NCBI GenBank assembly: GCA_050950465.1
Contig: JBMNHQ010000002.1
Coordinates: 430,951-494,950 of the forward strand
Origin: CAZRIZ01 sp050950465
Lineage (GTDB): Bacteria; Patescibacteriota; Saccharimonadia; Saccharimonadales; Saccharimonadaceae
Reading direction: 5' to 3'
DNA: 64,000 nucleotides
Shown: in pieces, positions 51,497 to 60,397 of the stretch
Layout: the number at the start of each line of letters is the position of its first letter
Numbering within the stretch: position 1 is the first letter of the stretch
Translations under genes and position numbers: made by a program
Notes under the pieces: generated by a model
The model's database searches: none
Told to the model about the DNA's origin: nothing
What the model saw: the letters and a program-made list of their open reading frames with translations, nothing else

Positions 51497-52927
51497 TTAG
51501 CGAACTTCTCGAACACTGATGGTGTCAGTGCCACCTATAACACCCATGCGCGAACCAGTAGTAGTGACCACTTTTACACTTTCAACGTCACCAAATCGTC
51601 CAGCGTCTTTTAGCTCTTTAACCAATTTTAGACACATATCAGGCTCTTCTGGACGAATATAACTCTGGTTAGCAAATGACAAGGCTAACTGCTGCGCTAC
51701 CCGTTTATTATTGGTTATGCTTAAAATCACCCGGTTTGGCCTCTGAGCCGACACTCTTGTTGCAGTTAAGCCACTACGAGTTTCGACCGCAATCGCTGGG
51801 ACATCCAACACTTCTGCAATTTTCATTACCGAGGCACTCAGAACATCAATTTGTTGAGTTGCTTCCTCAATTTCCAGCTCCGGACAGCGTACCGATGAAT
51901 GAGCTTGACTATATAAAATCACCTTTTTCATGGCCGCCACCGCTTCAACAGGGTATTTACCATTGGCTGACTCATCTGATAACATCACTGCATCGGCGCC
52001 TTGCATAACAGCATGCGCCACGTCAGATACTTCTGAACGAGTCGGTTCAGGGTTATCCACCATACTAATCATCATCTGAGTAGCGATAATCACTAACTTA
52101 CTATGTTTACGACAAAGATCAACAATCTGTTGTTGCACCACTGGAACAACTTCATTACCAACCTCAACCGCCAAATCACCCCGTGCCACCATAATACCGT
52201 CGCTAGCTCTAACAATTCTCTCTAAAACCTTAGGTTGAATTGCGTGTTTAGTTTCGATCTTGGCAATCACTTGCGCATCAGAATTATGCGACAGTAGTAT
52301 TTGTCGCAAACCGTAAATATCTTCGGCAGATTGTACAAAAGATAATGCTACATAATCAATATCCTGAGTGGCACCAAATTCAACATCACGCAGATCCTTC
52401 TCCGTCAAGATGTCACCACCCATATCTGTATCTGGTAAATTCAGGCCTTTTCTTTGACGAATTTCACCGTCATTTAAGATTTTAATCCGTACAGACCGAT
52501 TATCAATTACTTCAGACACCTCTGACTTAACCTTACCATCAAAGATATAAACTGGCTCTCCAACCGTTACTTTCTCGGCTAGATTGTACTGTACTGGAAT
52601 AACCTTTTTGCCGTCAAACGTACCGTCATACTCTAAAATCAGCTCATCACCTTTTTTAACCGGAAAAGGTTTATCGTCATTAAACTCGCCTAGACGAATT
52701 TTCGGTCCTTGCAGGTCCTGTAAGATCGCCACCGGCTTCCCTATTTCTTCTGAAGCCTGACGAATCCAAGCAATTTGTTGGCGACGCTCATCATAATCAC
52801 CATGACTAAAGTTTAATCGACAGCCATTAGCGCCTGCCTCTAGCAACTGCTTAATTTTTTCGAAACTATTAGTCGCTGGACCAATCGTTGCTAAAATCTT
52901 GGTCCGCTTAAATACTGGTAAAATCAT
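51497..52927 (-). CDS. pyk: Pyruvate kinase
   Basis: Last ATP-forming step of glycolysis. RTKILATIGPATNSFEKI is the N-terminal signature. The active-site segment is IAKIETKHAIQ, followed by GIMVARGDLAVEVGNEVVP and the substrate region IATQMMISM. Length 476 aa includes the C-terminal effector domain. A TGT-TATAAT extended -10 (52943-52935) ends 7 bases before the ATG, so the mRNA is probably leaderless. It heads the long minus-strand run. Confidence 0.96.
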   Translation of the reverse strand: MILPVFKRTKILATIGPATNSFEKIKQLLEAGANGCRLNFSHGDYDERRQQIAWIRQASEEIGKPVAILQDLQGPKIRLGEFNDDKPFPVKKGDELILEYDGTFDGKKVIPVQYNLAEKVTVGEPVYIFDGKVKSEVSEVIDNRSVRIKILNDGEIRQRKGLNLPDTDMGGDILTEKDLRDVEFGATQDIDYVALSFVQSAEDIYGLRQILLSHNSDAQVIAKIETKHAIQPKVLERIVRASDGIMVARGDLAVEVGNEVVPVVQQQIVDLCRKHSKLVIIATQMMISMVDNPEPTRSEVSDVAHAVMQGADAVMLSDESANGKYPVEAVAAMKKVILYSQAHSSVRCPELEIEEATQQIDVLSASVMKIAEVLDVPAIAVETRSGLTATRVSAQRPNRVILSITNNKRVAQQLALSFANQSYIRPEEPDMCLKLVKELKDAGRFGDVESVKVVTTTGSRMGVIGGTDTISVREVR

Positions 52928-52934
52928 TTGTTTT

Positions 52935-52943
52935 ATTATAACA
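52935..52943 (-). promoter_or_regulatory. Extended -10 promoter of pyk, leaderless start
   Basis: Minus-strand TGT-TATAAT is followed by 7 bases and then the ATG at 52927. A -35 element at the right distance is weak, as expected with an extended -10. Confidence 0.6.
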
Positions 52944-53032
52944 GATAAAAAGACACCAGACTACTGCTTTAATTTTCTACACATTTCAGCTATACTTAAA
53001 GCCAGTTAACCATAACTATTTTAAGGAGAATT

Positions 53033-53890
53033 ATGCAAGAAACAAGTAAGAAATGGCTATTAGTTATTTTGAGTGTTTTATGCCTTGCGTTCGCTGGAGG
53101 TGGGATTTACTTTTTTACTGAGAACAACAAGTGCAACGACAAGTTTAAACAATTAGATAATATTTCTACCGGCTGTATAGAGGAATTAAGAGAGTCTGGT
53201 ATTACTGGATTAACCATTGGTGATACGAAAGCGCCGGTAAGTAAGGGAGATCCTACTCTAAACACCGAGTACTGCACTGATGAAACCCAATTATGCCTAA
53301 AACACCCTGATAGTTGGCTAGTAGCAAAAACTCCTTTTAGTAAAGCTGATTATGCCCCAGAGGCAGGTAATATTAATCAAACTATCACTTTTCATAATCA
53401 GTTTGGTACACCAGTTTTTGAAATCCAAAATAAGCCCTACGCTTACGGATTTGAATGCATGCCAGAAGAATCTGAAAATATCAAGCTCTCAATCATAGAG
53501 GTAAGTAAACTCAATGATAGTTTAAATGATCCGAATAATAACGCCACAGCTTATGCTGTAAAAGGCTACTATACTCAAGAAAACTACCCATTTGTCATCC
53601 CAATTGTGGCAATCACTAGTAATACTGCGTTAACGAGCACAAAAACTGCCGCAAGTGTTAATATTTGTGACATCGACGGAAAAGATCACTTCATGGCCGC
53701 CACTGCATCCAGCTCTAGCCCAAACGGCTTCTTTATCTCAGAGATCGGAGGTGAACCAATAGAAAACAAGAGTACTCACCAACGACGGGGCTTCTTCTTC
53801 CGCGATGAGAAATCTATCAAGGAGTGGCTAGAAAGTGGCGATGGCGCCGTCATGTACGAGATACTAAAGACTGCTTATATAAAGAAATAA
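53033..53890 (+). CDS. Membrane-anchored protein, tandem paralogue 1
   Basis: A 285-aa protein with an N-terminal anchor (WLLVILSVLCLAFAGGGIYFF, about 8-28). The external part begins TENNKCNDKFKQLDNIST, then GITGLTIGDTKAPVSKG. The end is GFFFRDEKSIKEWLESGDGA and MYEILKTAYIKK. Six Cys after the anchor suggest disulfides. Most of the start and end is shared with the gene at 53996, while the middle differs. AAGGAG precedes the ATG. Unknown function; a surface adhesin or binding protein is only a guess. Confidence 0.75.
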   Translation: MQETSKKWLLVILSVLCLAFAGGGIYFFTENNKCNDKFKQLDNISTGCIEELRESGITGLTIGDTKAPVSKGDPTLNTEYCTDETQLCLKHPDSWLVAKTPFSKADYAPEAGNINQTITFHNQFGTPVFEIQNKPYAYGFECMPEESENIKLSIIEVSKLNDSLNDPNNNATAYAVKGYYTQENYPFVIPIVAITSNTALTSTKTAASVNICDIDGKDHFMAATASSSSPNGFFISEIGGEPIENKSTHQRRGFFFRDEKSIKEWLESGDGAVMYEILKTAYIKK

Positions 53891-53913
53891 TCGTCTAGTC
53901 CAAAACATCAAAA

Positions 53914-53936
53914 AGCCCGCCACCTGCGGGCTTTTG
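53914..53936 (+). terminator. Intrinsic terminator between the tandem paralogues
   Basis: AGCCCGC-cacct-GCGGGCT followed by TTTG, 23 bases after the first paralogue. Confidence 0.85.
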
Positions 53937-53949
53937 TTTAATACTGCTA

Positions 53950-53958
53950 TGTTATAAT
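53950..53958 (+). promoter_or_regulatory. Extended -10 promoter of paralogue 2
   Basis: TGT-TATAAT lies 37 bases before the ATG at 53996, just downstream of the terminator, so paralogue 2 is a separate unit. AAAGGAG precedes its ATG. Confidence 0.6.
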
Positions 53959-53995
53959 GAAGCTATCTAAAAAAACAATCACCTAAAGGAGATTT

Positions 53996-54814
53996 ATGCA
54001 GCCAGAAACAGCTAACAAAAAGTTACCAATAATAATTCTATGCACCCTATGTCTAGTACTTACTGGGGGTGGAATTTACCTCTTGACCGAGAATAACAAG
54101 TGTAATAAAAAGTTTAGTCAATTAGATAACATTTCAACTGAATGCATTACTGAGCTAAAAGAATCAGGGATCACTGGATTAACAATCAATGAAACTAAGA
54201 CGCCAGTAAGTAAAAAAACGCAAACATTAGACACCGAATTCTGTACGGAGGAGACCCAACTCTGTGTAAAGCGCCCCGGTAGCTGGATGGTATCGACCGG
54301 TGCGTTCAAGCACACTGATGCTAACGGCAAATATATTCAGGAATCAACTTTCTTTAATCAATTTGGCGCACCAGTTTTAAACATTGTTAATAAGGTTACG
54401 GGGCTTGGATCGGGACCCTGTGAGGGCAACCCAGATGACATTAAGTTAACTGTGCTCGACACTTACGATTTGGGTATTAAAGACCACTACAGCAACGAAA
54501 ACCTATATGCCGTCAAAGCTTATTACCAGAAGAAAGATGACACCTTCTTTACACCAGTCGTAACCATAACCGATGCAAAAGCGCTCAAAACCACCAAGGC
54601 CGCAACCAATCATAACTATTGCGATATATACTTTGCTGATGAATTTTTTAACACCGGGGAGCAAATAACATTCCAGGTTAATATACCCAAAGGCTCACCA
54701 GCCGAGAAAAAAGGCTTCTTCTTCCGTGAAGAAAGCGCCATCAAGGATTGGCTAGAGAACAGCGACGGCGCCACTATATACGAGATGCTAAAGACTGCCT
54801 ATATCAAAAAGTAA
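53996..54814 (+). CDS. Membrane-anchored protein, tandem paralogue 2
   Basis: A 272-aa copy of the preceding gene. Anchor LPIIILCTLCLVLTGGGIYLL, then TENNKCNKKFSQLDNIST and ECITELKESGITGLTI, nearly the same as in paralogue 1. The C terminus GFFFREESAIKDWLENSDGA is likewise shared. The middle (for example VTGLGSGPCEGNPDDIKLTV) is clearly diverged while its Cys pattern is kept. It has its own promoter. It is the last host-like gene before the restriction island. Function unknown. Confidence 0.75.
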   Translation: MQPETANKKLPIIILCTLCLVLTGGGIYLLTENNKCNKKFSQLDNISTECITELKESGITGLTINETKTPVSKKTQTLDTEFCTEETQLCVKRPGSWMVSTGAFKHTDANGKYIQESTFFNQFGAPVLNIVNKVTGLGSGPCEGNPDDIKLTVLDTYDLGIKDHYSNENLYAVKAYYQKKDDTFFTPVVTITDAKALKTTKAATNHNYCDIYFADEFFNTGEQITFQVNIPKGSPAEKKGFFFREESAIKDWLENSDGATIYEMLKTAYIKK

Positions 54815-54910
54815 TCTAGCTAAGTATCAAATATCAACAAAAACCTGCCAAAAGAAGCGTTCTCTTAGGGATTGAAGAAAAACTTAAATGAACAGCTTCA
54901 AGCGGGGCAA

Positions 54911-54963
54911 AAAGAGACCAGTCACAATCAGGCATGAATGCTTGAAGTGGCTGGTCTTTTTGT
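54911..54963. terminator. Long hairpin terminator at the edge of the restriction island
   Basis: AGACCAGTCAC (54915-54925) and GTGGCTGGTCT (54947-54957) arms, with T or A runs on both sides, so it can act in both directions. It would end the minus-strand DUF3883 transcript. The style differs from the short host terminators. Confidence 0.75.
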
Positions 54964-55000
54964 ATTTATTGGAAATACAAAATATGGCCATTTTATGGAA

Positions 55001-55969
55001 TTAAGTATAACACCTTGCGGATATAATCTGGTCAATTGAAAGTATATGGCCATCTTCGCTTATCCATTCATTCCTTTCAGAGGAATATGAAAAAACATAA
55101 AGTACAGGATTTTCTAGGCACTTTGTAACAACACATAATCTGTAAGAGTCCTTATTGTTGTTCATTTTTGAAAATTCATTTGGAGTTAACTCAACAGAAA
55201 CCTCTTGACCTGCTAGTCCCTTTACTTCAATTTTTAATTTAATTTTCTTATAAACTGCTTCCAAATCCCATCCTAAGTTTTCGCTTTCTACAGAAGTCAC
55301 GGTAAAACCCCTTTCTGAGTATTCTCTGGTAACTTCTCTAATAGCGATATTCTCTATTTTCTTTCTTAGTTCTGCATCGGTTTGGCGGAAGATAGGAAGG
55401 CGACGCCTAATACTTTTCTTTTTTTCATATCTTTCTATATGTCTTAGAACTTCTTTCTTAAAATCCACCATTTCAGGGCTATCAGCATACCAAACATTTG
55501 ATTGACCCATTCCACCTTTTACTCTTCTTGGTATTATCGGGAATGAGAACCTTTCATCTATACTCAGTAAAGTAGCATTGTCAGCATTAGCAACAGCATA
55601 ATATCCGATATATTCATTTCTAAATTTTCTTTCTGCAAGATTAGTGTTCTGGTAATCTTTAAAAAACCTGGCATTCTTATACCACCCAACTATATACGTT
55701 CCGCCATTCTTGTGGGTTGCAGTGAAAATGACTAAAACATCATCTATGAATTCATCATCTTCACTCGCTCCTAATCTTTGAAGGTTGTTATACCCACTTG
55801 GCTGGGCATAACCATATACCTTACCGCCAATGCTTTTAAAATTGAATATTTCGTGACCATAACCATATTCTTCAACATAGGAACCACCACCATGTATTTC
55901 TTTATCATTTCCCAATAAACCTTCATATCTTTCCATCCAAGCTGTATTTAAGAAAATCATAGCTTTCAT
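55001..55969 (-). CDS. DUF3883 protein with PD-(D/E)xK-like nuclease signature
   Basis: A 322-aa protein whose C-terminal part matches DUF3883: NIAIREVTREYSERGF, then GWDLEA (233-238) and IEVKG (247-251). Asp235, Glu248 and Lys250 fit a D...ExK nuclease site. The N-terminal part (HGGGSYVEEYGYGHEIFNF, 26-44) is a separate domain of unknown role seen with such proteins. AAAGGAGG precedes the ATG. It is last in the type I restriction operon, 130 bases after hsdR. It is probably an accessory restriction or modification-sensing nuclease; this is inference. Confidence 0.8.
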   Translation of the reverse strand: MKAMIFLNTAWMERYEGLLGNDKEIHGGGSYVEEYGYGHEIFNFKSIGGKVYGYAQPSGYNNLQRLGASEDDEFIDDVLVIFTATHKNGGTYIVGWYKNARFFKDYQNTNLAERKFRNEYIGYYAVANADNATLLSIDERFSFPIIPRRVKGGMGQSNVWYADSPEMVDFKKEVLRHIERYEKKKSIRRRLPIFRQTDAELRKKIENIAIREVTREYSERGFTVTSVESENLGWDLEAVYKKIKLKIEVKGLAGQEVSVELTPNEFSKMNNNKDSYRLCVVTKCLENPVLYVFSYSSERNEWISEDGHILSIDQIISARCYT

Positions 55970-56099
55970 CGATTTACCTCCTTTCAGCTAAAAATTCACA
56001 CTAATACTTCTCTAATAATCTAAGCCATCGGACTATTGATTAGCTGATCGACATTCCTCAACATTTCTTATGGCTGTATAAGCAAGGGAAGAGTGAATT

Positions 56100-59000
56100 C
56101 TACACCAATCCTAAATACTTCTCAAAGAATAACATCAGCTTTTCAATAATTCCTTGCTTTTTCGCAGCTCTGCCTCCGCCAAAGCGAGATACAGGTGGCA
56201 TGATTTTATCAATGGCTGTACCGGTTGTTTTAAGCATTCCGTCTCGGAAAGCATTGTCGATGAAACGGCGGGTTTCTTCAGGCTTTAATCTTTCTTCTTC
56301 TATAATTGCTGTAATATCCGCTTCCTTACGCTCATGGAGGAATTTGCGCCAATCCTCATCCACTTTGGTCGATACATTGACTTGCTCTATAAAACGCTCG
56401 ATAAGTTCTTTCTTACTTCGAAGTTCAATACTCGAATTGATAGCCTTATCAATGGTCGTAAGAATGGTTTTATCCTTGCAGTTGGATTGTTGATATTTAG
56501 CTACAAGCATAAGGATGTAGTCAATATTTACCTCTATCTGCTTGACCAGTTCAATCTCAAAAACTATGTCATCATTGATAGTTTCTTTGTCACCATCAGC
56601 ACCTTTTCTATATTCCTGATACAGGTCAATATAAACACTCTGATAGTCCTGAAAATCCCTTTCAGATAAAATCTCATTTCCTTCAAAGTCATCGAAGGAA
56701 GTAAGAATATTCTTAAGCCGAAGTATTGCTCCATATAGCCGTATAAAGTCTTTTTCTGCTTCTTCTCCAAGAATAGGTTGGCCAAGGGGATACTGTGTTG
56801 TAAGAGTTGCAATCAGTTCAGCATAGCCCGGCTTATACTCACCTTTATCATCATAGCCGTTATAGTATTCTTCGTATGTTTTTAACAGTACAATACCGCC
56901 AGCATCCTTATTGCCGAATAGTGCAATAGCTTTATCTGTTTCTTCTTTCAAATCTCTAAAGCAAACGATATTACCATAGGTCTTAACGCTGTTTAGGATG
57001 CGGTTAGTTCTTGAAAAAGCCTGAATCAGTCCATGCTGTCTCAGGTTTTTATCTACCCATAGCGTATTTAGGGTTGTTGCATCAAAGCCTGTCAGGAACA
57101 TATTAACAACAATCAATATATCGATCTCCCGATTCTTTACACGAAGAGAGAGGTCTTTATAATAATTCTGGAACTTATCCGAGGAAGTATCGTAATTTGT
57201 ACTAAATGTGGAATTGTAATCTCGGATAGCCGCCTCAAGAAAATCTCTGGAGCTCTGGTCAAGGTTTTCCATATTAAAATCCTCTTCAGGAAGCAGTCCA
57301 TCTGGCTCCTCCTCATTTGCACTAAAACTGAAAATAGTTGCAATGGTAAGGTTACGATTTTTTTCAGCTATCTGCTTCTTAAACTCATTATAGTATCTGA
57401 TTGCCATTGGGATGGATGCAGCAGCAAATATGGAGTTGAAACCGGCAACTCGCCTTGTTTCACGCTTTTCTATCATCTTTTTAGGGTTGTGCTTATCTGC
57501 TTCTTCCCATTTCGCAGAGAATGTGTAATAACTATTACGCTTCGTCTTCTGATCAAAGTGTTCAAGAACGTAAGAAACAATTTCACTGATTCGCTGTGGA
57601 TCTGCTAAGGCTTTTTCTCTGTCAATGCTATAGACTTTTTTATCATTAACGTAATCAGGCATTTTGATGGTATTAATAAAATCTATTCTAAAAGGCAGAA
57701 CATTCCCATCATTGATGGCATCTACAATGGTATAGGTATGTAGCTTTTCTCCAAAAGCCTGCTCGGTTGTACGAAGTAGCGGGTTACCTCCTGAACTGGC
57801 ATTAGCAGCAAAAATCGGGGTTCCCGTAAAGCCGAAGATATGGTAGTTCTTAAAACTCTTCGTGATAGCTTGATGCATTTCGCCAAATTGGGAACGGTGG
57901 CACTCATCAAAAATCAGTACCACATGTTTCTTGTAAATATCATGCTGTTTGTTTTTTCGAATAAATATATCCAACTTCTGAATAGTGGTTACAATGATTT
58001 TGTATTCATGAGGATTTCCTTTTTCATCCCTGTCCTCCAATTGTCTTTGAAGAACTCTTGTCGACGTATTTCCGTTAGCCGCTCCCTTTTCAAAACGGTC
58101 ATATTCCTTCATCGTCTGATAGTCCAAATCTTTACGGTCAACAACGAACAATACCTTGTCTATGTAAGGCAAGACAGAAGCTAATTGGGCTGTCTTAAAA
58201 CTGGTCAATGTCTTACCAGAGCCTGTTGTATGCCAAATATATCCTCCAGCTGCAGTTGTGCCCATCTTCTTGTAGTTGGTTGATACTACAATACGTGATA
58301 ATATACGTTCTGCAGCAGCTATTTGATAAGGACGCATTACAAGGAGCAGATCTTCAGATGTGAAAATACAATATTTTGTTAGAATGTTTAAAAGGGTATG
58401 CTTGGCAAAAAATGTTTTAGTAAAGTCCACAAGATCAGGAATGATCTTGTTATTTGCATCTGCCCAAAAGCTGGTAAACTCAAAGCTGTTACTTGTTTTT
58501 TTACTTCTTCGACGTTCACTGCCATTTTGCTCCTTGATATGAGCATTTCTTGTGGTGTTACTATAATACTTTGTATGTGTGCCATTGGAGATTACGAATA
58601 TTTGTACATACTCAAATAAACCAGAAGCCGCCCAAAAGCTGTCACGCTGGTATCTTTTTATTTGGTTGAAGGCTTCTTGGATAGCAACACCGCGCCGCTT
58701 TAACTCTACATGAACAAGGGGAAGTCCATTAACAAGGATAGTCACATCATATCGGGTTTCATGCTTGCCGCCTGCTTCTTCGTATTGATTAATAACTTGC
58801 AAACGATTGTTATGGATATTCTTTTTATCCAAAAGGTATATGTTCTTTGTTGTTCCATCTTCACGTTTTAGAATCTGGATATGGTCATCTTGAATCTTTC
58901 TGGTTTTTTCAACAATACCTTCATTTGTATTGGCAATACATTCTGTGAAAAATCTATCCCATTCACTGTCAGTAAAAGTGAAGTCATTAAGCAGTTCAAG

Positions 59001-59201
59001 TTGCTTTCGGAGATTTGCTATCAATGCAGCTTCATTGTGTACTGAAATATATTCATATCCTTGTGAAGTTAGTTGCCTGATAAACTCCCGCTCAAGTTCT
59101 GCCTCGCTCTGATAATTTTCAGGTCGGACATTATATTCAGCTGCATATTCAGCAACAACCGTTGCTTCATCAGTACTGGCAACGATGTTGTATATACTCA
59201 T
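56100..59201 (-). CDS. hsdR: Type I restriction enzyme R subunit
   Basis: Motor and nuclease subunit that pulls DNA and cuts it away from the recognition site. The PD-ExK nuclease has Asp152, Glu166 and Lys168 (TRYDVTILVNGLPLVHVELK region). Walker A is TTGSGKT (325-331), DECH lies at 432-435, and GFTGTPIF is motif III. Helicase motif VI-like QAFSRTNRIL follows. The C terminus is the HsdM/S-binding helical part. At 1033 aa it appears complete. AAGGAGGTGA precedes the ATG, which overlaps the hsdS stop by 4 bases. Confidence 0.97.
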   Translation of the reverse strand: MSIYNIVASTDEATVVAEYAAEYNVRPENYQSEAELEREFIRQLTSQGYEYISVHNEAALIANLRKQLELLNDFTFTDSEWDRFFTECIANTNEGIVEKTRKIQDDHIQILKREDGTTKNIYLLDKKNIHNNRLQVINQYEEAGGKHETRYDVTILVNGLPLVHVELKRRGVAIQEAFNQIKRYQRDSFWAASGLFEYVQIFVISNGTHTKYYSNTTRNAHIKEQNGSERRRSKKTSNSFEFTSFWADANNKIIPDLVDFTKTFFAKHTLLNILTKYCIFTSEDLLLVMRPYQIAAAERILSRIVVSTNYKKMGTTAAGGYIWHTTGSGKTLTSFKTAQLASVLPYIDKVLFVVDRKDLDYQTMKEYDRFEKGAANGNTSTRVLQRQLEDRDEKGNPHEYKIIVTTIQKLDIFIRKNKQHDIYKKHVVLIFDECHRSQFGEMHQAITKSFKNYHIFGFTGTPIFAANASSGGNPLLRTTEQAFGEKLHTYTIVDAINDGNVLPFRIDFINTIKMPDYVNDKKVYSIDREKALADPQRISEIVSYVLEHFDQKTKRNSYYTFSAKWEEADKHNPKKMIEKRETRRVAGFNSIFAAASIPMAIRYYNEFKKQIAEKNRNLTIATIFSFSANEEEPDGLLPEEDFNMENLDQSSRDFLEAAIRDYNSTFSTNYDTSSDKFQNYYKDLSLRVKNREIDILIVVNMFLTGFDATTLNTLWVDKNLRQHGLIQAFSRTNRILNSVKTYGNIVCFRDLKEETDKAIALFGNKDAGGIVLLKTYEEYYNGYDDKGEYKPGYAELIATLTTQYPLGQPILGEEAEKDFIRLYGAILRLKNILTSFDDFEGNEILSERDFQDYQSVYIDLYQEYRKGADGDKETINDDIVFEIELVKQIEVNIDYILMLVAKYQQSNCKDKTILTTIDKAINSSIELRSKKELIERFIEQVNVSTKVDEDWRKFLHERKEADITAIIEEERLKPEETRRFIDNAFRDGMLKTTGTAIDKIMPPVSRFGGGRAAKKQGIIEKLMLFFEKYLGLV

Positions 59202-60397
59202 GCCGTCACCTCCTTGAAAGATAACAGTTTATCCCTGTAATATTCATACTGCTTTTGCCGTGCTTCGATTTCGGCAGGAATGCCACTGGTTAAGTCGTTG
59301 CACAGAGCGTCAAAGCGATCGAGGATAGCTACGATGCGTTCTTGTTCTTCGAGGGGAGGGACAGGAATATTGTACTTCCCTATCATGGGTACTGTTAGCT
59401 GGGGAATTCCAGAAGTAGGGACTTTAAAGTTTAATGTTTCCGTTGCATACTTTAAGTATCTTACATTTATGCACTCTTTGGGAATTGCGCATATTAACCT
59501 TACAACTGGAACAAAAGGTTCATTACGCAATGCGACATAACCAATTGTTCCTCTGGCTGCGATTGTTATGCACGGATTATTAATCCGCGCTTCATTAGTC
59601 CAACCATAAAGTGCATTATCTCCAATTCCATTACTATAAACAGGTACCTTATATTCATTTGTTTTTTCTTTCGAAAAATGCCTCTTCGGAACGTCACCAC
59701 CAGCTGATAATACACAAACTTCTGACAATGGCTTCATTGGCACCTCATTACCAAACGTAAGCAGCAAATCTCTATAATACTCATACTGCTTTCTTCTTGC
59801 TGTAAGCTCTGCTGTAAGCTCTGCTGTAAGCTCTGTGAAATTGTCCAGAATACGGACAATTTCCTGCTGCACTGGCAGAGGAGGGATGGGAATTACAACT
59901 TGCTCCATTTTCTTTTTGGAAACATTAAACCTTGTTACACCATTAGCCGTACGCTTAATCTGCTTCCTAATATTTTGTGAACGAAACAAGTATTTAGAAA
60001 AATCTGGAAGCAGTAAGTTATTGTCCTTGAGTCTAAAGCCAAAACAAAAACTGTTTAAATAAAACTTTTCATCTGATACTTCTGTTAAAACAGAAGACAT
60101 CCCACACTCGTCTGGGGTTTCTGATGAGCCTGTAAAAAGAATATCACCATATTGAACTGTGTTTTGTTTTTCGTTTTCTCCAATCCTAACCAAGTCACTT
60201 ATATCCGTATCTATAGCCAAATTGGTAAATACATTCATATATGTGATAAACTTTGCATTACCATTAGTAAAATCTTCTTTAGATTTTCCACTTAGCCCCC
60301 CATAAAAATACCCTAATTCGCCGAGTGTCTTGTATGGTACCCCATCTGGACAAAGTTCAGCAATCAATTCATCTAACTTACTCAACGTAGTCACCAC
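59198..60397 (-). CDS. hsdS: Type I restriction specificity subunit S
   Basis: Recognises a split DNA target through two target-recognition domains. TRD1 begins KLDELIAELCPDGVPYKTL and TRD2 begins VPMKPLSEVCVLSAGGD. Each is followed by a conserved helix: PLPVQQEIVRILDNF and PLEEQERIVAILDRF, then RRKQYEYYRD or RQKQYEYYRD. The spacer helix contains tandem TAEL repeats. Length 399 aa. GTG 60397 or TTG 60385 is possible; the frame overlaps the end of the rhuM gene by 8-20 bases. Confidence 0.96.
   Translation of the reverse strand: MVTTLSKLDELIAELCPDGVPYKTLGELGYFYGGLSGKSKEDFTNGNAKFITYMNVFTNLAIDTDISDLVRIGENEKQNTVQYGDILFTGSSETPDECGMSSVLTEVSDEKFYLNSFCFGFRLKDNNLLLPDFSKYLFRSQNIRKQIKRTANGVTRFNVSKKKMEQVVIPIPPLPVQQEIVRILDNFTELTAELTAELTARRKQYEYYRDLLLTFGNEVPMKPLSEVCVLSAGGDVPKRHFSKEKTNEYKVPVYSNGIGDNALYGWTNEARINNPCITIAARGTIGYVALRNEPFVPVVRLICAIPKECINVRYLKYATETLNFKVPTSGIPQLTVPMIGKYNIPVPPLEEQERIVAILDRFDALCNDLTSGIPAEIEARQKQYEYYRDKLLSFKEVTA
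59799..59834 (-). repeat. Three 12-bp repeats in hsdS (TAEL-type)
   Basis: GCTGTAAGCTCT occurs three times without interruption on the plus strand, coding ELTA-ELTA-ELTA. In EcoR124-type HsdS a change from 2 to 3 TAEL repeats lengthens the central helix and changes the spacer of the recognised site by one base. Confidence 0.9.

Noticed and set aside
55001..55969. McrBC or DISARM component
   Set aside because: The DUF3883 gene has no GTPase or helicase partner of those systems next to it. The neighbours are all type I restriction genes.
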